DNA of 64,000 bases from Clostridioides mangenotii TR (GTDB taxonomy: Bacteria > Bacillota > Clostridia > Peptostreptococcales > Peptostreptococcaceae). The stretch lies in contig NZ_AXUS01000012.1 of assembly GCF_000498755.1 (NCBI RefSeq), positions 31,060 through 95,059 of the forward strand. Direction: 5' to 3'. The position numbers and the translations under genes are program-made. Positions within the stretch are counted from its first letter, which is position 1, and each line of letters starts with the position of its first letter. The notes below the pieces were generated by a model, which worked only from the letters and a program-made list of their open reading frames with translations, was not told the origin of the DNA and did not search any database. Below, in pieces: positions 7,805-17,316 of the stretch.

Positions 7805-8792
7805 ATGAATCTTCAAGCTAAGTGGATAAATTTATTAAAACCAAGATACATTGAAGACGAAGCCATTCGAAAAAAAATACAGATTATAATATTTTTTTCG
7901 ATAACATTTGGTCTAACTTTCTTATTAGGACTAATATTATGTTTTAGAGAGTATATCGCCCCAGAGAGTTTCGCGGGATTTATGATGATTTTGCCATTGA
8001 GTTCAGTTTCCATTGCAAAATTTTATACAGAAGGAAGAAATAATGAAAAACATAAATTTTATTCAGGGATGATATTCTTATTTATACTTTCTACATTGTT
8101 ATTTACTCTTTCATCATTAAAAGTGATAAATGCAGAGCAATTTGAATGGATAAATTATTTATTAGTATTGATAAGTGGTTTAATTATTATTATTTATTCA
8201 ACTAATTTAAGTGATTTTTACATTTTTAATAATATAAAAATAGGAGCTTTATTGATCGGTTATTTTATGCTGACTAAAATTATTCCTATAGTATTTTTCT
8301 CGATAATAGAAGGAGAAAAGATTAGTTATGATGGAATTTTAAATTACGTGTTCTTTTTACCTATAATGTCTTTTGCTTCGATGTATTATTTTATAGGTGA
8401 AGAATACGGTTGGAGAGGTTTTTTACAAGATATTCTATTTGATAGATTTGGTAAAAGATTAGGAGTTATTATGCTAGGAGTTTGTTGGAGTTTGTGGCAT
8501 TTGCCTCTACAGTTTACATTGTACAGCCCTAAAACACCAATACTTGGAACAGTTAACCATTTGATATTTGTTATTGGACTTTCTATATTTTTAGGGTTAT
8601 GTATATATGAAAACTAAAAATGTATGGTTTTGTGCTATAATTCATGCTTTAAATAATGGGGTTGGTGTTATATTGTCTGATTATAGTTATGAATCAGTTA
8701 TTACATTTTCTACGATAGTACAAATACTGATATTAGTATCGTTACTTTATGTTCCTTTTATTTTTACAAAAGAATATAAAAAAGATCTATAA
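7805..8792 (+). pseudogene. CPBP family intramembrane metalloprotease, frameshifted
   Basis: The first frame (7805-8617) encodes 270 residues of a membrane protease of the CPBP (CAAX/bacteriocin-processing) family. It has motif 1 EEYGWRGFLQ and motif 2 WSLWHLPLQF. It stops at TAA right after GLCIYEN. The next frame (from 8607) continues with NVWFCAIIHALNNG, which holds the third motif. The frames join if one A in the run at 8610-8613 is removed, so a one-base insertion split the gene. Either the gene is broken, or this is a sequencing error in a homopolymer. GGAGAT precedes the first ATG. Confidence 0.85.
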
Positions 8793-8902
8793 AAAAATGA
8801 ATTATTTAATAAAATTAATGCAATTCATGAATATCGTATGATTTAAAAAATTAAAATGTATAAAAAATACCAATATAAATTAAAAACTACAAATATGAGT
8901 GT

Positions 8903-8936
8903 AAAAATAAAAGTGGCTCTCAAGCACCTTTATTTT
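8903..8936 (+). terminator. Weak terminator-like hairpin
   Basis: AAAATAAAAGTG pairs with CACCTTTATTTT with one mismatch, downstream of the CPBP pseudogene. Nothing else is recognised in 8793-9055. Confidence 0.45.
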
Positions 8937-9055
8937 GGTAGTAAAACTAGAAACAAATATGATAATAGAATAGCAATATTAACTTAATTTTATCACATAA
9001 AGATAAAGAATAGAGTAAGATATAGAACTTAAGATAATGGAGGTAAATTAGATAG

Positions 9056-10273
9056 ATGAATAATTATAGAAATTTAAAGCAGCATGTAACAAATCAAATA
9101 CAAACTATAACTTCAGATATAGAAGAAGAGATTATAAACATAAGAAGAACTATACATAAAAATCCCGAACTAGGAAATAAGGAATTTAAAACAAGCGAGC
9201 TTATTAAAAATAAACTAACAAAAATTGGTTATACAGAGATAGAAAGTATAAATAATACAGGGGTTGTTGCATTATTAAACGGCGAAGGTATTCTTAGCAA
9301 TTCTAGTAAGACAGTTATGTTTAGAGCTGATATAGATGCTCTGCCTATTAAAGAAGAGACTAATCACAAGTTTAAATCTACAAATGAAAATATGCACGCT
9401 TGTGGACATGATGCACATGCCGCTTGGGGATTAGGTGTAGCAGAAGTTTTATACAGGCTTAAGCATTTAGTAAATGGAAAAGTTAAGTTTGTATTTCAAC
9501 CAGCAGAAGAGATTGGTGGTGCAAAGAAGCTTATTGAATTAGGTGTTCTTGAAAATCCAAAAGTTGATATTGTCCTTGGAGGACATGTTTGGCCAGAAAT
9601 TGAAGTTGGAGATATAGGGATAGCAAAAAATGTAGCTATGTCATCAGGTACTTCTTTTAAACTAACTGTAATAGGTAAGGGAGGGCATGGAGCCGAGCCT
9701 TTTAATTGTATAGATCCAATTGCTATAGGTTCGGAAATCTATTCAGCTATACAAAAATTAGCTTATAAGATAAACAATCCTAAAGAACCAACTATTATAT
9801 CAGTTTGCTCATTTCATTCAGGTAATTCTAGAAATATAATTCCAGATATTTGTGATATTGAAGGTACTGTAAGGTCTATAAGCAGTGAAAATGTCGATTA
9901 TATAATGAATAGAATTGAAGAGATTGCTGATAAATATACAAAAGCTTATAAAGCAAAATACAAGTTCCATAGAAGTGGTATTTGCTTTCCTGTGATAAAC
10001 GATAAGAACTTAGTTAATAAAATGGTCGATTCTGCAACTAAATTTCTTGAAAGCAAATACATAGATGTAATCGATTACCCAGCAATGACATCTGATGATT
10101 TTTCTGAATATACATCAAAGATACCAGGACTTTATGTATATATTGGATCCTCCTCAAAGGATAAAAAGCTATCCGAAAAATTACACAGCAGCATATTTGA
10201 TTTAGATGAAAGATTATTAAAAAATGCAATAAATATATTTTCTGGTTTTATAATTGATTATTTAAATGAATAA
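9056..10273 (+). CDS. M20D amidohydrolase (N-acyl amino acid / hippurate hydrolase type)
   Basis: A 405-residue zinc hydrolase with classical M20D motifs: FRADIDALPIKEET, MHACGHDAHAAWGLGVAE, FQPAEEIGGAKK and TSDDFSEYTSKIPGLYVYIG. These enzymes remove acyl groups from amino acids or conjugates in the cytoplasm. Unlike the hydrolase at 1994 it has the usual CGHD. Ribosome site GGAGGTAAATTAG lies 7-15 bases upstream of the ATG. It stands alone, with terminators on both sides. Substrate unknown. Confidence 0.88.
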   Translation: MNNYRNLKQHVTNQIQTITSDIEEEIINIRRTIHKNPELGNKEFKTSELIKNKLTKIGYTEIESINNTGVVALLNGEGILSNSSKTVMFRADIDALPIKEETNHKFKSTNENMHACGHDAHAAWGLGVAEVLYRLKHLVNGKVKFVFQPAEEIGGAKKLIELGVLENPKVDIVLGGHVWPEIEVGDIGIAKNVAMSSGTSFKLTVIGKGGHGAEPFNCIDPIAIGSEIYSAIQKLAYKINNPKEPTIISVCSFHSGNSRNIIPDICDIEGTVRSISSENVDYIMNRIEEIADKYTKAYKAKYKFHRSGICFPVINDKNLVNKMVDSATKFLESKYIDVIDYPAMTSDDFSEYTSKIPGLYVYIGSSSKDKKLSEKLHSSIFDLDERLLKNAINIFSGFIIDYLNE

Positions 10274-10310
10274 AGAACGATTAATCTATATATGAATTAA
10301 AGAATAAAGA

Positions 10311-10339
10311 AATAAGGTGCAGTGGTTGCACCTTATTTT
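10311..10339. terminator. Bidirectional terminator
   Basis: The 11-bp stem AATAAGGTGCA / TGCACCTTATT with a 5-base loop and T run lies between the convergent M20 hydrolase and ABC permease genes. Confidence 0.88.
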
Positions 10340-10346
10340 AAACAAA

Positions 10347-11150
10347 TCATCTTCTACTAAGATAAATTTTTTCAATTAGACTTACTACAGCGTACATTGC
10401 CCAAGCACAAACTGCTAAAACAATAACTCCCATCATAACGAGATCAAGTTTGAATACCTGACTTCCGTATACAATTAAATATCCAATACCGTATCTAGAA
10501 ACTAAAAATTCCCCTACAATTACTCCAACCCATGCCATACCTATATTTATCTTAGTTAAATTAATTAAATTGGCAGTATTTGCGGGTAGAATAAGTTTAA
10601 AAAGAATTTGAAGCTTAGTTGCTCCAAAACTTCTAAGCATTTTCACTTTTTCTTCTTCTACATTTATAAAGTAGTTGTAAGCTGAAAGAATTGTTACAAC
10701 TATTGATATAGCAACGGCAGTTACTATAATCCCCTCAACTCCTGCGCCAACCCATACGATTATTATTGGGGCAAGGGCTGTTTTAGGAAGTGCATTTAGT
10801 ACAACTAAAAAAGGATCTAGTATTTTAGATATTTTTTCAGACCACCATAAAATAATGGCGATAATAATACCAAAAAAAGTACCTATTGCTAATCCTACTA
10901 TTGTTTCGTATACAGATACTCCTATATGCTTGAATAACTCTCCATTAGATGCATATTGCAAAAATAAATTATAGATATTACTAGGCTTACTAAATAGAAA
11001 AGTATCTATTATTTTCATATTGGCTAATAATTCCCATAATAATGTAAACACAACTAATATTAGTATCTGATAAAAGAGTATTTTTCTCTTTTCTAGTTTT
11101 ACATTTTTTAAATAACTAAGATATCCATCTGACTCTTTACTAAATCTCAT
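10347..11150 (-). CDS. ABC transporter permease (SsuC/TauC/ThiX type)
   Basis: A 267-residue permease with about six membrane segments. The cytoplasmic coupling motif is seen in ALPKTALAPIIIVWVGAGVE and in the EKVKMLRSFGATKLQILFKL stretch typical of the nitrate/sulfonate/taurine group. I place the start at the ATG at 11150 (MRFSKESDGYL), which overlaps the upstream ATPase by 11 bases. A longer in-frame start at 11237 would overlap by 98 bases. Partner of the ATPase at 11140-11895. No substrate-binding protein gene is next to it, so the substrate cannot be named. Confidence 0.88.
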   Translation of the reverse strand: MRFSKESDGYLSYLKNVKLEKRKILFYQILILVVFTLLWELLANMKIIDTFLFSKPSNIYNLFLQYASNGELFKHIGVSVYETIVGLAIGTFFGIIIAIILWWSEKISKILDPFLVVLNALPKTALAPIIIVWVGAGVEGIIVTAVAISIVVTILSAYNYFINVEEEKVKMLRSFGATKLQILFKLILPANTANLINLTKINIGMAWVGVIVGEFLVSRYGIGYLIVYGSQVFKLDLVMMGVIVLAVCAWAMYAVVSLIEKIYLSRR

Positions 11151-11895
11151 AAGTGTCCAGCTCCTTCCATAAAAGATCAAAGTATGTTTGGAATTCTGGT
11201 ACCTTACGTGTTTTAATTGGTATTTTTTCACCTTCAACTTTTATATCTATATCGTAAATGTTTTTAATTGTGGCCGGTCTCCTAGATAAAACAGCTACCT
11301 TATCAGATATACTTATGGCTTCCCCTATATCATGTGTAACCAAAATAGTCGATTTATTTTCATTTTTAATAATCCTATAGACATCGTCACAAACTAGGAG
11401 TCTAGTCTGGTAATCTAGAGCAGAGAAGGGCTCATCTAAAAGAAGTATATCAGGATCTACTGATAAGGTTCTTATTAATGCGACTCTTTGTTTCATACCG
11501 CCTGAGAGTTCCTTTGGATACATATTTCTAAAATCCCATAAATCGTATGTCTTTAGCAATTTTTCAATTCTTTCAAGAGATTCTTTATCCTTTTTCTTTC
11601 CCTGAACTTCCAATCCAATAGTTATATTATCCATAATATTTCGCCACTCAAGTAAATTGTCTCTTTGGAACATGTATCCGATGTTTCCATTTATATTTAT
11701 ATCACCCCTAGTTGGCTTTAATAATTTAGTTAATATATTTAGTAAAGTTGATTTACCGCTTCCAGATGGTCCAACTAGTGTCAAAACTTCACCTTCTTTA
11801 AGGCTAAAGTTGATATTATCGAGGACTTTGAGTTCTCCTTCTTTATTGTAGAAGCTTTTGCACAGATTCTTAACTTCTACTATGTTGTTATTCAT
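11140..11895 (-). CDS. ABC transporter ATP-binding protein (SsuB/TauB type)
   Basis: A 251-residue ABC ATPase with Walker A GPSGSGKST, signature LSGGMKQRVALIRTL, Walker B ILLLDEPFSALD and switch His in LVTHDIGEA. The GYMFQRDNLLEWRNI stretch and the switch region are characteristic of nitrate/sulfonate/HMP-type importers. It overlaps the permease start and carries AGGAGG upstream of the ATG. No riboswitch (TPP was considered) is seen in 11896-12120. Confidence 0.92.
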   Translation of the reverse strand: MNNNIVEVKNLCKSFYNKEGELKVLDNINFSLKEGEVLTLVGPSGSGKSTLLNILTKLLKPTRGDININGNIGYMFQRDNLLEWRNIMDNITIGLEVQGKKKDKESLERIEKLLKTYDLWDFRNMYPKELSGGMKQRVALIRTLSVDPDILLLDEPFSALDYQTRLLVCDDVYRIIKNENKSTILVTHDIGEAISISDKVAVLSRRPATIKNIYDIDIKVEGEKIPIKTRKVPEFQTYFDLLWKELDTYEI

Positions 11896-12127
11896 TGTGA
11901 CACCTCCTGTAGCTTTTAGCTCGTATACTAATATGGTATTAAAATTTGGGTAAATCTGTACCTATTTTTATGAATATATGAAAATATAATAGGAAAATTA
12001 CATATTTTTACACTAAAAGTTACATAACTATACAATAATTTACATAACTATTTAATATACCACTGGTTTTAAATTGGCTATTAATGTAATATAATATAGT
12101 AGCTAATTTAAATAAGGAGGAGAGTAT

Positions 12128-12336
12128 ATGGAAAAAAAACAATTTGAGTGTCCTAAATGTGGATCAAATTCATATGAACACGATCAATTCCAAGCAACTG
12201 GGGGAATTTTGCAAAAATTTTTGATGTCCAAAATAAGAAATTTATTACTATAAGTTGTAAAAAATGTGGTTATACGGAACTTTACAAGGCCGATACATCA
12301 TCTGGATGGAATATATTAGATTTCCTAATAAACTAG
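12128..12336 (+). pseudogene. Small zinc-ribbon protein, frameshifted
   Basis: AGGAGGAGAGTAT precedes the ATG. The first frame reads MEKKQFECPKCGSNSYEHD and then QATGG. After about 12205 the homologous reading moves to the -1 frame: NFAKIFDVQNKKF, then ISCKKCGYTELYK, and ends WNILDFLIN with TAG at 12334-12336. The two CxxC pairs form a zinc ribbon, as in small clostridial nucleic-acid-binding-type proteins of about 69 residues. The locus is 209 bases, one short of a multiple of three, which supports loss of one base in the GGGGGAATTTT stretch. Confidence 0.75.
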
Positions 12337-12381
12337 AAAGTAGATATTTTAAGCAAATTCAAGTAAATATTGCTACATAAA

Positions 12382-12412
12382 AAAGACTTGTTCAAAATTT
12401 AAACAAGTCTTT
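12382..12412. terminator. Bidirectional terminator
   Basis: AAAGACTTGTT pairs with AACAAGTCTTT around a 9-base loop, with A and T runs on either side. It serves the zinc-ribbon locus (+) and the FetB region (-). Confidence 0.85.
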
Positions 12413-12456
12413 CTTAATTTATATAAGTTTTATTTTAAACATCCAATACAGGAGAT

Positions 12457-12650
12457 TCAATGCGACGTATGACTGCAATTCACATTATAAAGTATAGGTA
12501 GATCAGGTATATTGGCTTCAACCCCAACTACACTTCTGTAAACTTCTTTGTATTCATCATAATACTTTTCATCTATTAGTTTTCCAACTACAATACCATT
12601 TATTACATTTAAAATACCCTGTGTAAGAAGATTCCTCAATAAATAAGCAT
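12457..12650 (-). pseudogene. Remnant of an S66 LD-carboxypeptidase (MccF-like), C-terminal piece
   Basis: A frame right after fetB reads RNLLTQGILNVINGIVVGKL followed by DEKYYDEYKEVYR and PDLPILYNVNCSHTS. This is the conserved C-terminal part of S66 peptidases, cytoplasmic LD-carboxypeptidases that also give immunity to microcin C-type peptides. The protein then stops before the usual active-site His/C-terminal end. No start codon or ribosome site belongs to it (the frame opens with TTG overlapping the fetB stop) and about four fifths of the gene is missing. I read it as a deletion remnant abutting fetB. Confidence 0.65.
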
Positions 12651-13412
12651 TTGATTCCTATTATTGTAAAGTGTTTTACATCCAAAATGTAACGAACAAA
12701 ATACTGCAAGACAAGTAACTGTACACTGCGCTATAATTATTGCAATTTGGTAGAGTATAGCAGTTGTCGGTATAGTTCCAGATAATATCTGTCCTGTCAT
12801 CATTCCAGGTAAAGATATAATACCCATGCCGATCATGGAATTTAAAGTCGGCAGTATTGCAGTCTCTAGTGCTTGATTAGCAAAAGGAGAGAGTATTCTG
12901 TCTGGTGTCACCCCTATATTGACAAGTGTATCAATTTTGTTTCTCTGAGATTTTATACTTTCATCGAAAGTCTTTAAACCTAGACTTACTCCAGTCATAG
13001 CATTTCCAAATATCATTCCGCTTATTGGTATTATATACTGTTGATTAAATATGCTTACCCCTATAACTACTGTAATAAAGAAAAATATAATACATATACC
13101 AACAATAGATAACGAGAAGGCAACTATAAGCTTAAATTTTTTATTTATACCTTTGTTTCTAGATAGGACAGTATATATTGAAAACAGAGTCATTGTAGTC
13201 AGATATAATATTGTAAATATAGGGTGAGGGTTTTTAAAAATATATGTAAGAATAAATCCAGCTAAAGCGAGCTGAACACTCATCCTCATACTAGCTATCA
13301 ACAACATCTTTGTTTTAGATATTTTGCATCTTTTCATTATAAAAAGTACTATAAGCAACAAGGAGTATATAAGAGAAAACTGTAGTATGTTAAGTTCTAT
13401 AATAGCGTTCAT
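12636..13412 (-). CDS. fetB: FetB-type ABC transporter permease (UPF0014)
   Basis: A 258-residue membrane protein with about seven segments. The family-specific stretch GMIFGNAMTGVSLGLKTFDE and ALETAILPTLNSMIGMG, then ISLPGMMTGQILSG match the FetB/YbbM permeases, linked in E. coli to iron export and peroxide resistance. Length equals E. coli FetB (259). The start overlaps the stop of the ATPase gene (TAATG), so the two are translationally coupled. Confidence 0.88.
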   Translation of the reverse strand: MNAIIELNILQFSLIYSLLLIVLFIMKRCKISKTKMLLIASMRMSVQLALAGFILTYIFKNPHPIFTILYLTTMTLFSIYTVLSRNKGINKKFKLIVAFSLSIVGICIIFFFITVVIGVSIFNQQYIIPISGMIFGNAMTGVSLGLKTFDESIKSQRNKIDTLVNIGVTPDRILSPFANQALETAILPTLNSMIGMGIISLPGMMTGQILSGTIPTTAILYQIAIIIAQCTVTCLAVFCSLHFGCKTLYNNRNQMLIY

Positions 13413-14035
13413 TAATTGTCCTCCCTAGATAAGTAAATCAATTTTTCTGCATATCTATCTGCTAATGCTTTATTGTGAGAAATTACAACTACAGATATAT
13501 CCATAGATTTACAAAACTCAATAATGTTATTTAGCAATCTATCAGACGTATATTCATCAAGAGCGCTTGTGGGCTCATCAAACATTATAGTTTTTGGAAG
13601 CATCGAAAGGCATATTGAAATATAGACTCTTTGGCGTTCACCACCTGACATAGTGGTACATACTGAGTCAAGACTAAAATCAATGCAGCAAATTTTTAAA
13701 TATTTTATTATTTCTTCATCACTTGGTTTATCTATACATCGAAAATCATAGTACTCATAAAAATTTTCTCTTATAGTCTTATCGAATAGATAAACTGTTT
13801 GTCCAACTAGCATTGCATCTTTCCTTAGATCTATAGAATCATAGCTTTCTATCAAGTTGTTTAAATAAGATATTTTTCCACTATCAGCGGTAATTACACC
13901 ATTTAGCAGCTTAAGCAGAGTGCTTTTTCCTGTACCGCTTTCGCCGCAAATAAATGAGATCTTTTTATCTTCAATTTCTATTTTCGGGTATTTAATATTT
14001 TTGTACCTTACATCTTCTAATAAAAATAACAACAT
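13412..14035 (-). CDS. fetA: FetA-type ABC transporter ATP-binding protein
   Basis: A 207-residue ABC ATPase: Walker A GESGTGKST near residue 31, signature MSGGERQRVYISICL near residue 129, Walker B TIMFDEPTSALDE, and H-loop VVISHN. The short length and pairing with the FetB-type permease indicate the FetAB transporter, thought to move iron out of the cell. AGGAGG lies upstream of the ATG at 14035. Substrate by family only. Confidence 0.87.
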   Translation of the reverse strand: MLLFLLEDVRYKNIKYPKIEIEDKKISFICGESGTGKSTLLKLLNGVITADSGKISYLNNLIESYDSIDLRKDAMLVGQTVYLFDKTIRENFYEYYDFRCIDKPSDEEIIKYLKICCIDFSLDSVCTTMSGGERQRVYISICLSMLPKTIMFDEPTSALDEYTSDRLLNNIIEFCKSMDISVVVISHNKALADRYAEKLIYLSREDN

Positions 14036-14255
14036 ATGTCCTCCTACTAATTTGTTTGTACCTTTATTTATCTATATTTATTATATAGAGCTTTAACTAT
14101 AATATCAATGTTATTGATTTTTATAATTAATTAGGAATTGTTTTCAAACATTTATCTAGTAATTAGAAAAAATATTGTTAAATAAGACATATATATGTCA
14201 AGTTAAATTTTATATAATATAATAAGAGATTATAATAGTATTAAGGAGAGTTCTA

Positions 14256-15140
14256 ATGGAATTTATACCAGCTAAAACAATAGTAAATAAGACTAAAACT
14301 TCACGTTGGTTTGGCATAGACTACAACATGAATATATATAAAGGATGCTGTCACGGCTGTATTTACTGTGATAGCAGAAGTAGGTGCTATCAGGTTGATA
14401 ACTTTGACACGGTCAGAGCAAAATTAGCCTCAACTGATATGATTGATAGAGAGCTAAAAAGCAAAATTAAAAAAGGCGTTATTGGAACAGGAGCAATGTC
14501 AGATCCATACAATCCATATGAAAAAAAGTACAAATTAACAAGGGAAGCTCTAGAGCTGATAGATAAATACAGATTCGGAGTGGCTATAGATACGAAAAGT
14601 AGTCTTATCACAAGAGATATAGATATATTTAAAGATATAAAAGATCATTCACCGACTATCGCAAAAATTACTATTACCACTTGGGATGATAAAATAAGCA
14701 AAATTGTTGAACCCAATGTATCAAGTTCTTCTGAAAGGTTTGAAAGTATAAAAAAGCTATCTGAAGCGGGAATATACACTGGAATTTTAATGGGACCTAT
14801 ACTTCCTTTTATTGAAGATACAAGAGAGAATGTTATGGGAATTGTAAATTTAGCATATGAGAATGGAGCTAAATTTATAAGTATACATCCAGGATTAACA
14901 TTGAGAGATAATCAAAGAGAGTGGTATTATAATAAGTTAGATAAAATATTTCCTAATCTTAAACATAAATACATTAAAACTTACGGTGATAGGTACGATT
15001 GCCTTTCGCCAAAGTATAAAGAGCTAATTTATATTTTCAAAGAAGAGTGCGCCAAAAAAAACATATTGTACAAAATGGATGATATAATATATGCCTATAA
15101 AAAAAGTTATGAAACTACACAGATATCATTATTCGATTAA
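14256..15140 (+). CDS. SPL family radical SAM protein
   Basis: A 294-residue radical SAM enzyme related to spore photoproduct lyase. The 4Fe-4S motif CxxxCxxC is at Cys31, Cys35 and Cys38 (KGCCHGCIYCDS). The N-terminal PAKTIVNKT and GAMSDPYNPYEK stretch match the SPL-like/Rv2578c group rather than true SplB. It is shorter than SplB and the function of this group is unknown. Start fixed by AAGGAGAG. The next gene begins about 100 bases downstream on the same strand; no terminator is seen between. Confidence 0.88.
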   Translation: MEFIPAKTIVNKTKTSRWFGIDYNMNIYKGCCHGCIYCDSRSRCYQVDNFDTVRAKLASTDMIDRELKSKIKKGVIGTGAMSDPYNPYEKKYKLTREALELIDKYRFGVAIDTKSSLITRDIDIFKDIKDHSPTIAKITITTWDDKISKIVEPNVSSSSERFESIKKLSEAGIYTGILMGPILPFIEDTRENVMGIVNLAYENGAKFISIHPGLTLRDNQREWYYNKLDKIFPNLKHKYIKTYGDRYDCLSPKYKELIYIFKEECAKKNILYKMDDIIYAYKKSYETTQISLFD

Positions 15141-15246
15141 TAGACAGATATTTTATAAAAATCCATTAATTTTCTTATTTCTATCATTTTTTAGATCTCT
15201 ACTACGTATAGATTAAATATAAATAATTTATAAGGTGGGGATAGAT

Positions 15247-16653
15247 TTGAGTAATATACTTGTCAATTTCGTAAGCTCGATTCTTACAAATCCAATTACA
15301 GTAGCATTTTTGATATTTATAACAACATTTGCTGTTGTCAAAATATTGGACAACAGTAAGCTGTATGCTTTCATAGATTCGAAGCTTATAGAAGTAAACA
15401 CAAACCAGGACACGAGTTCATTTTATAATGAGATAAAAATTAAGTACGATGAATACAGCAAAGATCATAGGTACTCAGATGTAAATATAACTTCATTTAT
15501 AGAAGAGATAATTTCTGGACTCAATTATAATAACAGATCTCTTCTAGATAAAATCAACAGTATTAAAAATGCTTCTTCAATATGTATACTATTTGGAGTA
15601 TTAGGTACGTTTGTAGGGCTTTCTACAATGCTGTTGTCTGTTAATACTAGTGATATTGTAAACTCTTTACCGGCTACAATAAGCAGTATGCAGACAGCTT
15701 TTTTAACTAGTATCTTTGGTATAGTCTTTTCTATCATTATTACATCTATCACTAGAACTAAAGACTGTGAGCACATTTTAGTTAGACTTATGCTAAAAAC
15801 TGAGAATCTGCTTACTTCCCAAGTAACTCATAAGAAATCAGAACATATGGATGAGAAGATAGAAGAAGTAAAAAATACGATTAAACATATAAGTAAGTCC
15901 ATAGAGTCTATAGAGAAGTTCGATAAAATTTCTCAAGACCTAACTGAATTTAATGAAGAGTTTATAAACGGGATAAAAAATCTTAAGACTCTTCTTGAAG
16001 GATCAGAAAGCTCTATAAAGACATTTGATCAGAGCATCAGAAAGTTAGATAAACAATTCAGTATTTTAAATGTGAAGTTTAATAAATTATTCGAAAAATA
16101 CGATAGACAAGACGATATAAGTAGAGAAATGTTATTTGATTTAAAAGAATCAACAAAGAATATTACAAATGCTACTGAGAGCCAATATAAAATTAAAGAT
16201 TACATAAAAAATATAAATGCTGGATTTGCAATTTATGAGAGGAATGCACAAGATATGCTTTCTAAACTTATCTCACACGAAAATGAAATGACAGAAGCTC
16301 AGAGAAATTTACTAGAAGAAAAAGTAACTCTAGATTACACAGTAAACACTCTGGCAGATGTAGTAGCCGATTTTTCTTTGGATATTCAAGGTAAACTGGA
16401 TAAAGTATTTGATAAATCTCTAGATATACAAGATAAACTAAATATGACTTTTGATACTTCGATTATGGAAGAATACGATTTGATTGATTATAAAGATTTT
16501 GTAGAGAGATTGGTCGAAAAAATCGATACTGATCAAGAAATCTTAAATGACGGAGATGACATTAAGCTAGTGGATCAAACGAAAACGTTAATAGATATGA
16601 CGATTTACATACAAGGATTGATGAGAGTAACCCAATTGATGATAACAGTCTAA
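15247..16653 (+). CDS. MotA/TolQ/ExbB-type channel protein with long cytoplasmic tail (ZorA-like)
   Basis: About 468 residues. Three membrane segments are predicted: roughly residues 5-30, 105-130 (ICILFGVLGTFVGLSTMLLS) and 140-165 (SSMQTAFLTSIFGIVFSIII). The GTFVGL and AFLTSIFG motifs are those of MotA/TolQ/ExbB proton-channel subunits, especially the ZorA branch. A tail of about 290 residues is rich in heptad-like helical repeats (EKIEEVKNTIKHISKSIESI). I choose TTG at 15247, 6 bases after AAGGTGGGG; GTG at 15235 lies inside that site. It is followed by a MotB/OmpA-type partner. Zorya membership is inferred. Confidence 0.75.
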   Translation: MSNILVNFVSSILTNPITVAFLIFITTFAVVKILDNSKLYAFIDSKLIEVNTNQDTSSFYNEIKIKYDEYSKDHRYSDVNITSFIEEIISGLNYNNRSLLDKINSIKNASSICILFGVLGTFVGLSTMLLSVNTSDIVNSLPATISSMQTAFLTSIFGIVFSIIITSITRTKDCEHILVRLMLKTENLLTSQVTHKKSEHMDEKIEEVKNTIKHISKSIESIEKFDKISQDLTEFNEEFINGIKNLKTLLEGSESSIKTFDQSIRKLDKQFSILNVKFNKLFEKYDRQDDISREMLFDLKESTKNITNATESQYKIKDYIKNINAGFAIYERNAQDMLSKLISHENEMTEAQRNLLEEKVTLDYTVNTLADVVADFSLDIQGKLDKVFDKSLDIQDKLNMTFDTSIMEEYDLIDYKDFVERLVEKIDTDQEILNDGDDIKLVDQTKTLIDMTIYIQGLMRVTQLMITV

Positions 16654-16692
16654 AACATGAAGCGGAAGATAGAATAGGTGAGGATGAGGCAT

Positions 16693-17316
16693 ATGATAAA
16701 TAAATATAGAAGAACCGTGAATAAAGAATTTGAGAAGAGTAGTTTTTGGCCTACTTTTACTGATTTACTATCAACTGTTCTTATGGTTGTAATCCTAACT
16801 CTATTTAGCACTCAGAGCATATCTGGATCTGTTAAACAAGATTTGGCACAAAATATCAATAACTCAGTAGAAGAAACTTTAAAGAATGATAATATCCCGG
16901 TTAAAGTCGATAAAAGTAGCGGTCAAGTAACTTTTGGAGAAAGTACAATGTTTGATGTAGATAGTGATGAGCTAAAGCCAGAAGCAAAAGATATGCTAAA
17001 AAAATTCATTCCTAAGTATGTAGAAACAGTTTATAAAGACTATGGTAGCAATATATCAAAAATTGTAGTAGAAGGTCACACGGATGATATAGGGAGTTAT
17101 ATATACAATCTAGATTTGTCTCAAAGAAGAGCTTACAGTGTAACTAAATATATGGTAAGTGATGAGATAGGAGATTATAAATATAAAACTGAATTTACTA
17201 AGCATATAATAGCTGTAGGCAGATCTAAAGCAGATCTTATAAAAAATAAGGATGGATCTGTAAACAGAGATTCATCAAGAAGAGTCGAATTAAAATACGA
17301 GATCGATATAGATTAA
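16693..17316 (+). CDS. MotB/OmpA-domain stator partner (ZorB-like)
   Basis: About 207 residues. A single N-terminal membrane segment (FWPTFTDLLSTVLMVVILTL) carries the Asp expected to be the ion-binding residue of MotB/ZorB proteins. A short linker leads to a C-terminal OmpA-like peptidoglycan-binding domain with the motif VEGHTDDIG and LDLSQRRAYSV. The start at 16693 has GGTGAGGATGAGG upstream; starts at 16678 (GTG) or 16684 are also possible. It forms a predicted 5:2 stator with the upstream protein. Flagellar MotB is unlikely as no flagellar genes are near. Confidence 0.8.
   Translation: MINKYRRTVNKEFEKSSFWPTFTDLLSTVLMVVILTLFSTQSISGSVKQDLAQNINNSVEETLKNDNIPVKVDKSSGQVTFGESTMFDVDSDELKPEAKDMLKKFIPKYVETVYKDYGSNISKIVVEGHTDDIGSYIYNLDLSQRRAYSVTKYMVSDEIGDYKYKTEFTKHIIAVGRSKADLIKNKDGSVNRDSSRRVELKYEIDID

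Noticed and set aside
11896..12120. TPP riboswitch upstream of the SsuBC-like transporter
   Set aside because: The conserved CTGAGA and ACCTGATCTGG blocks are absent.
15247..17316. Flagellar motor stator MotAB
   Set aside because: MotA-like protein has three rather than four membrane segments and a long C-terminal helical tail; no flagellar or chemotaxis genes are nearby.
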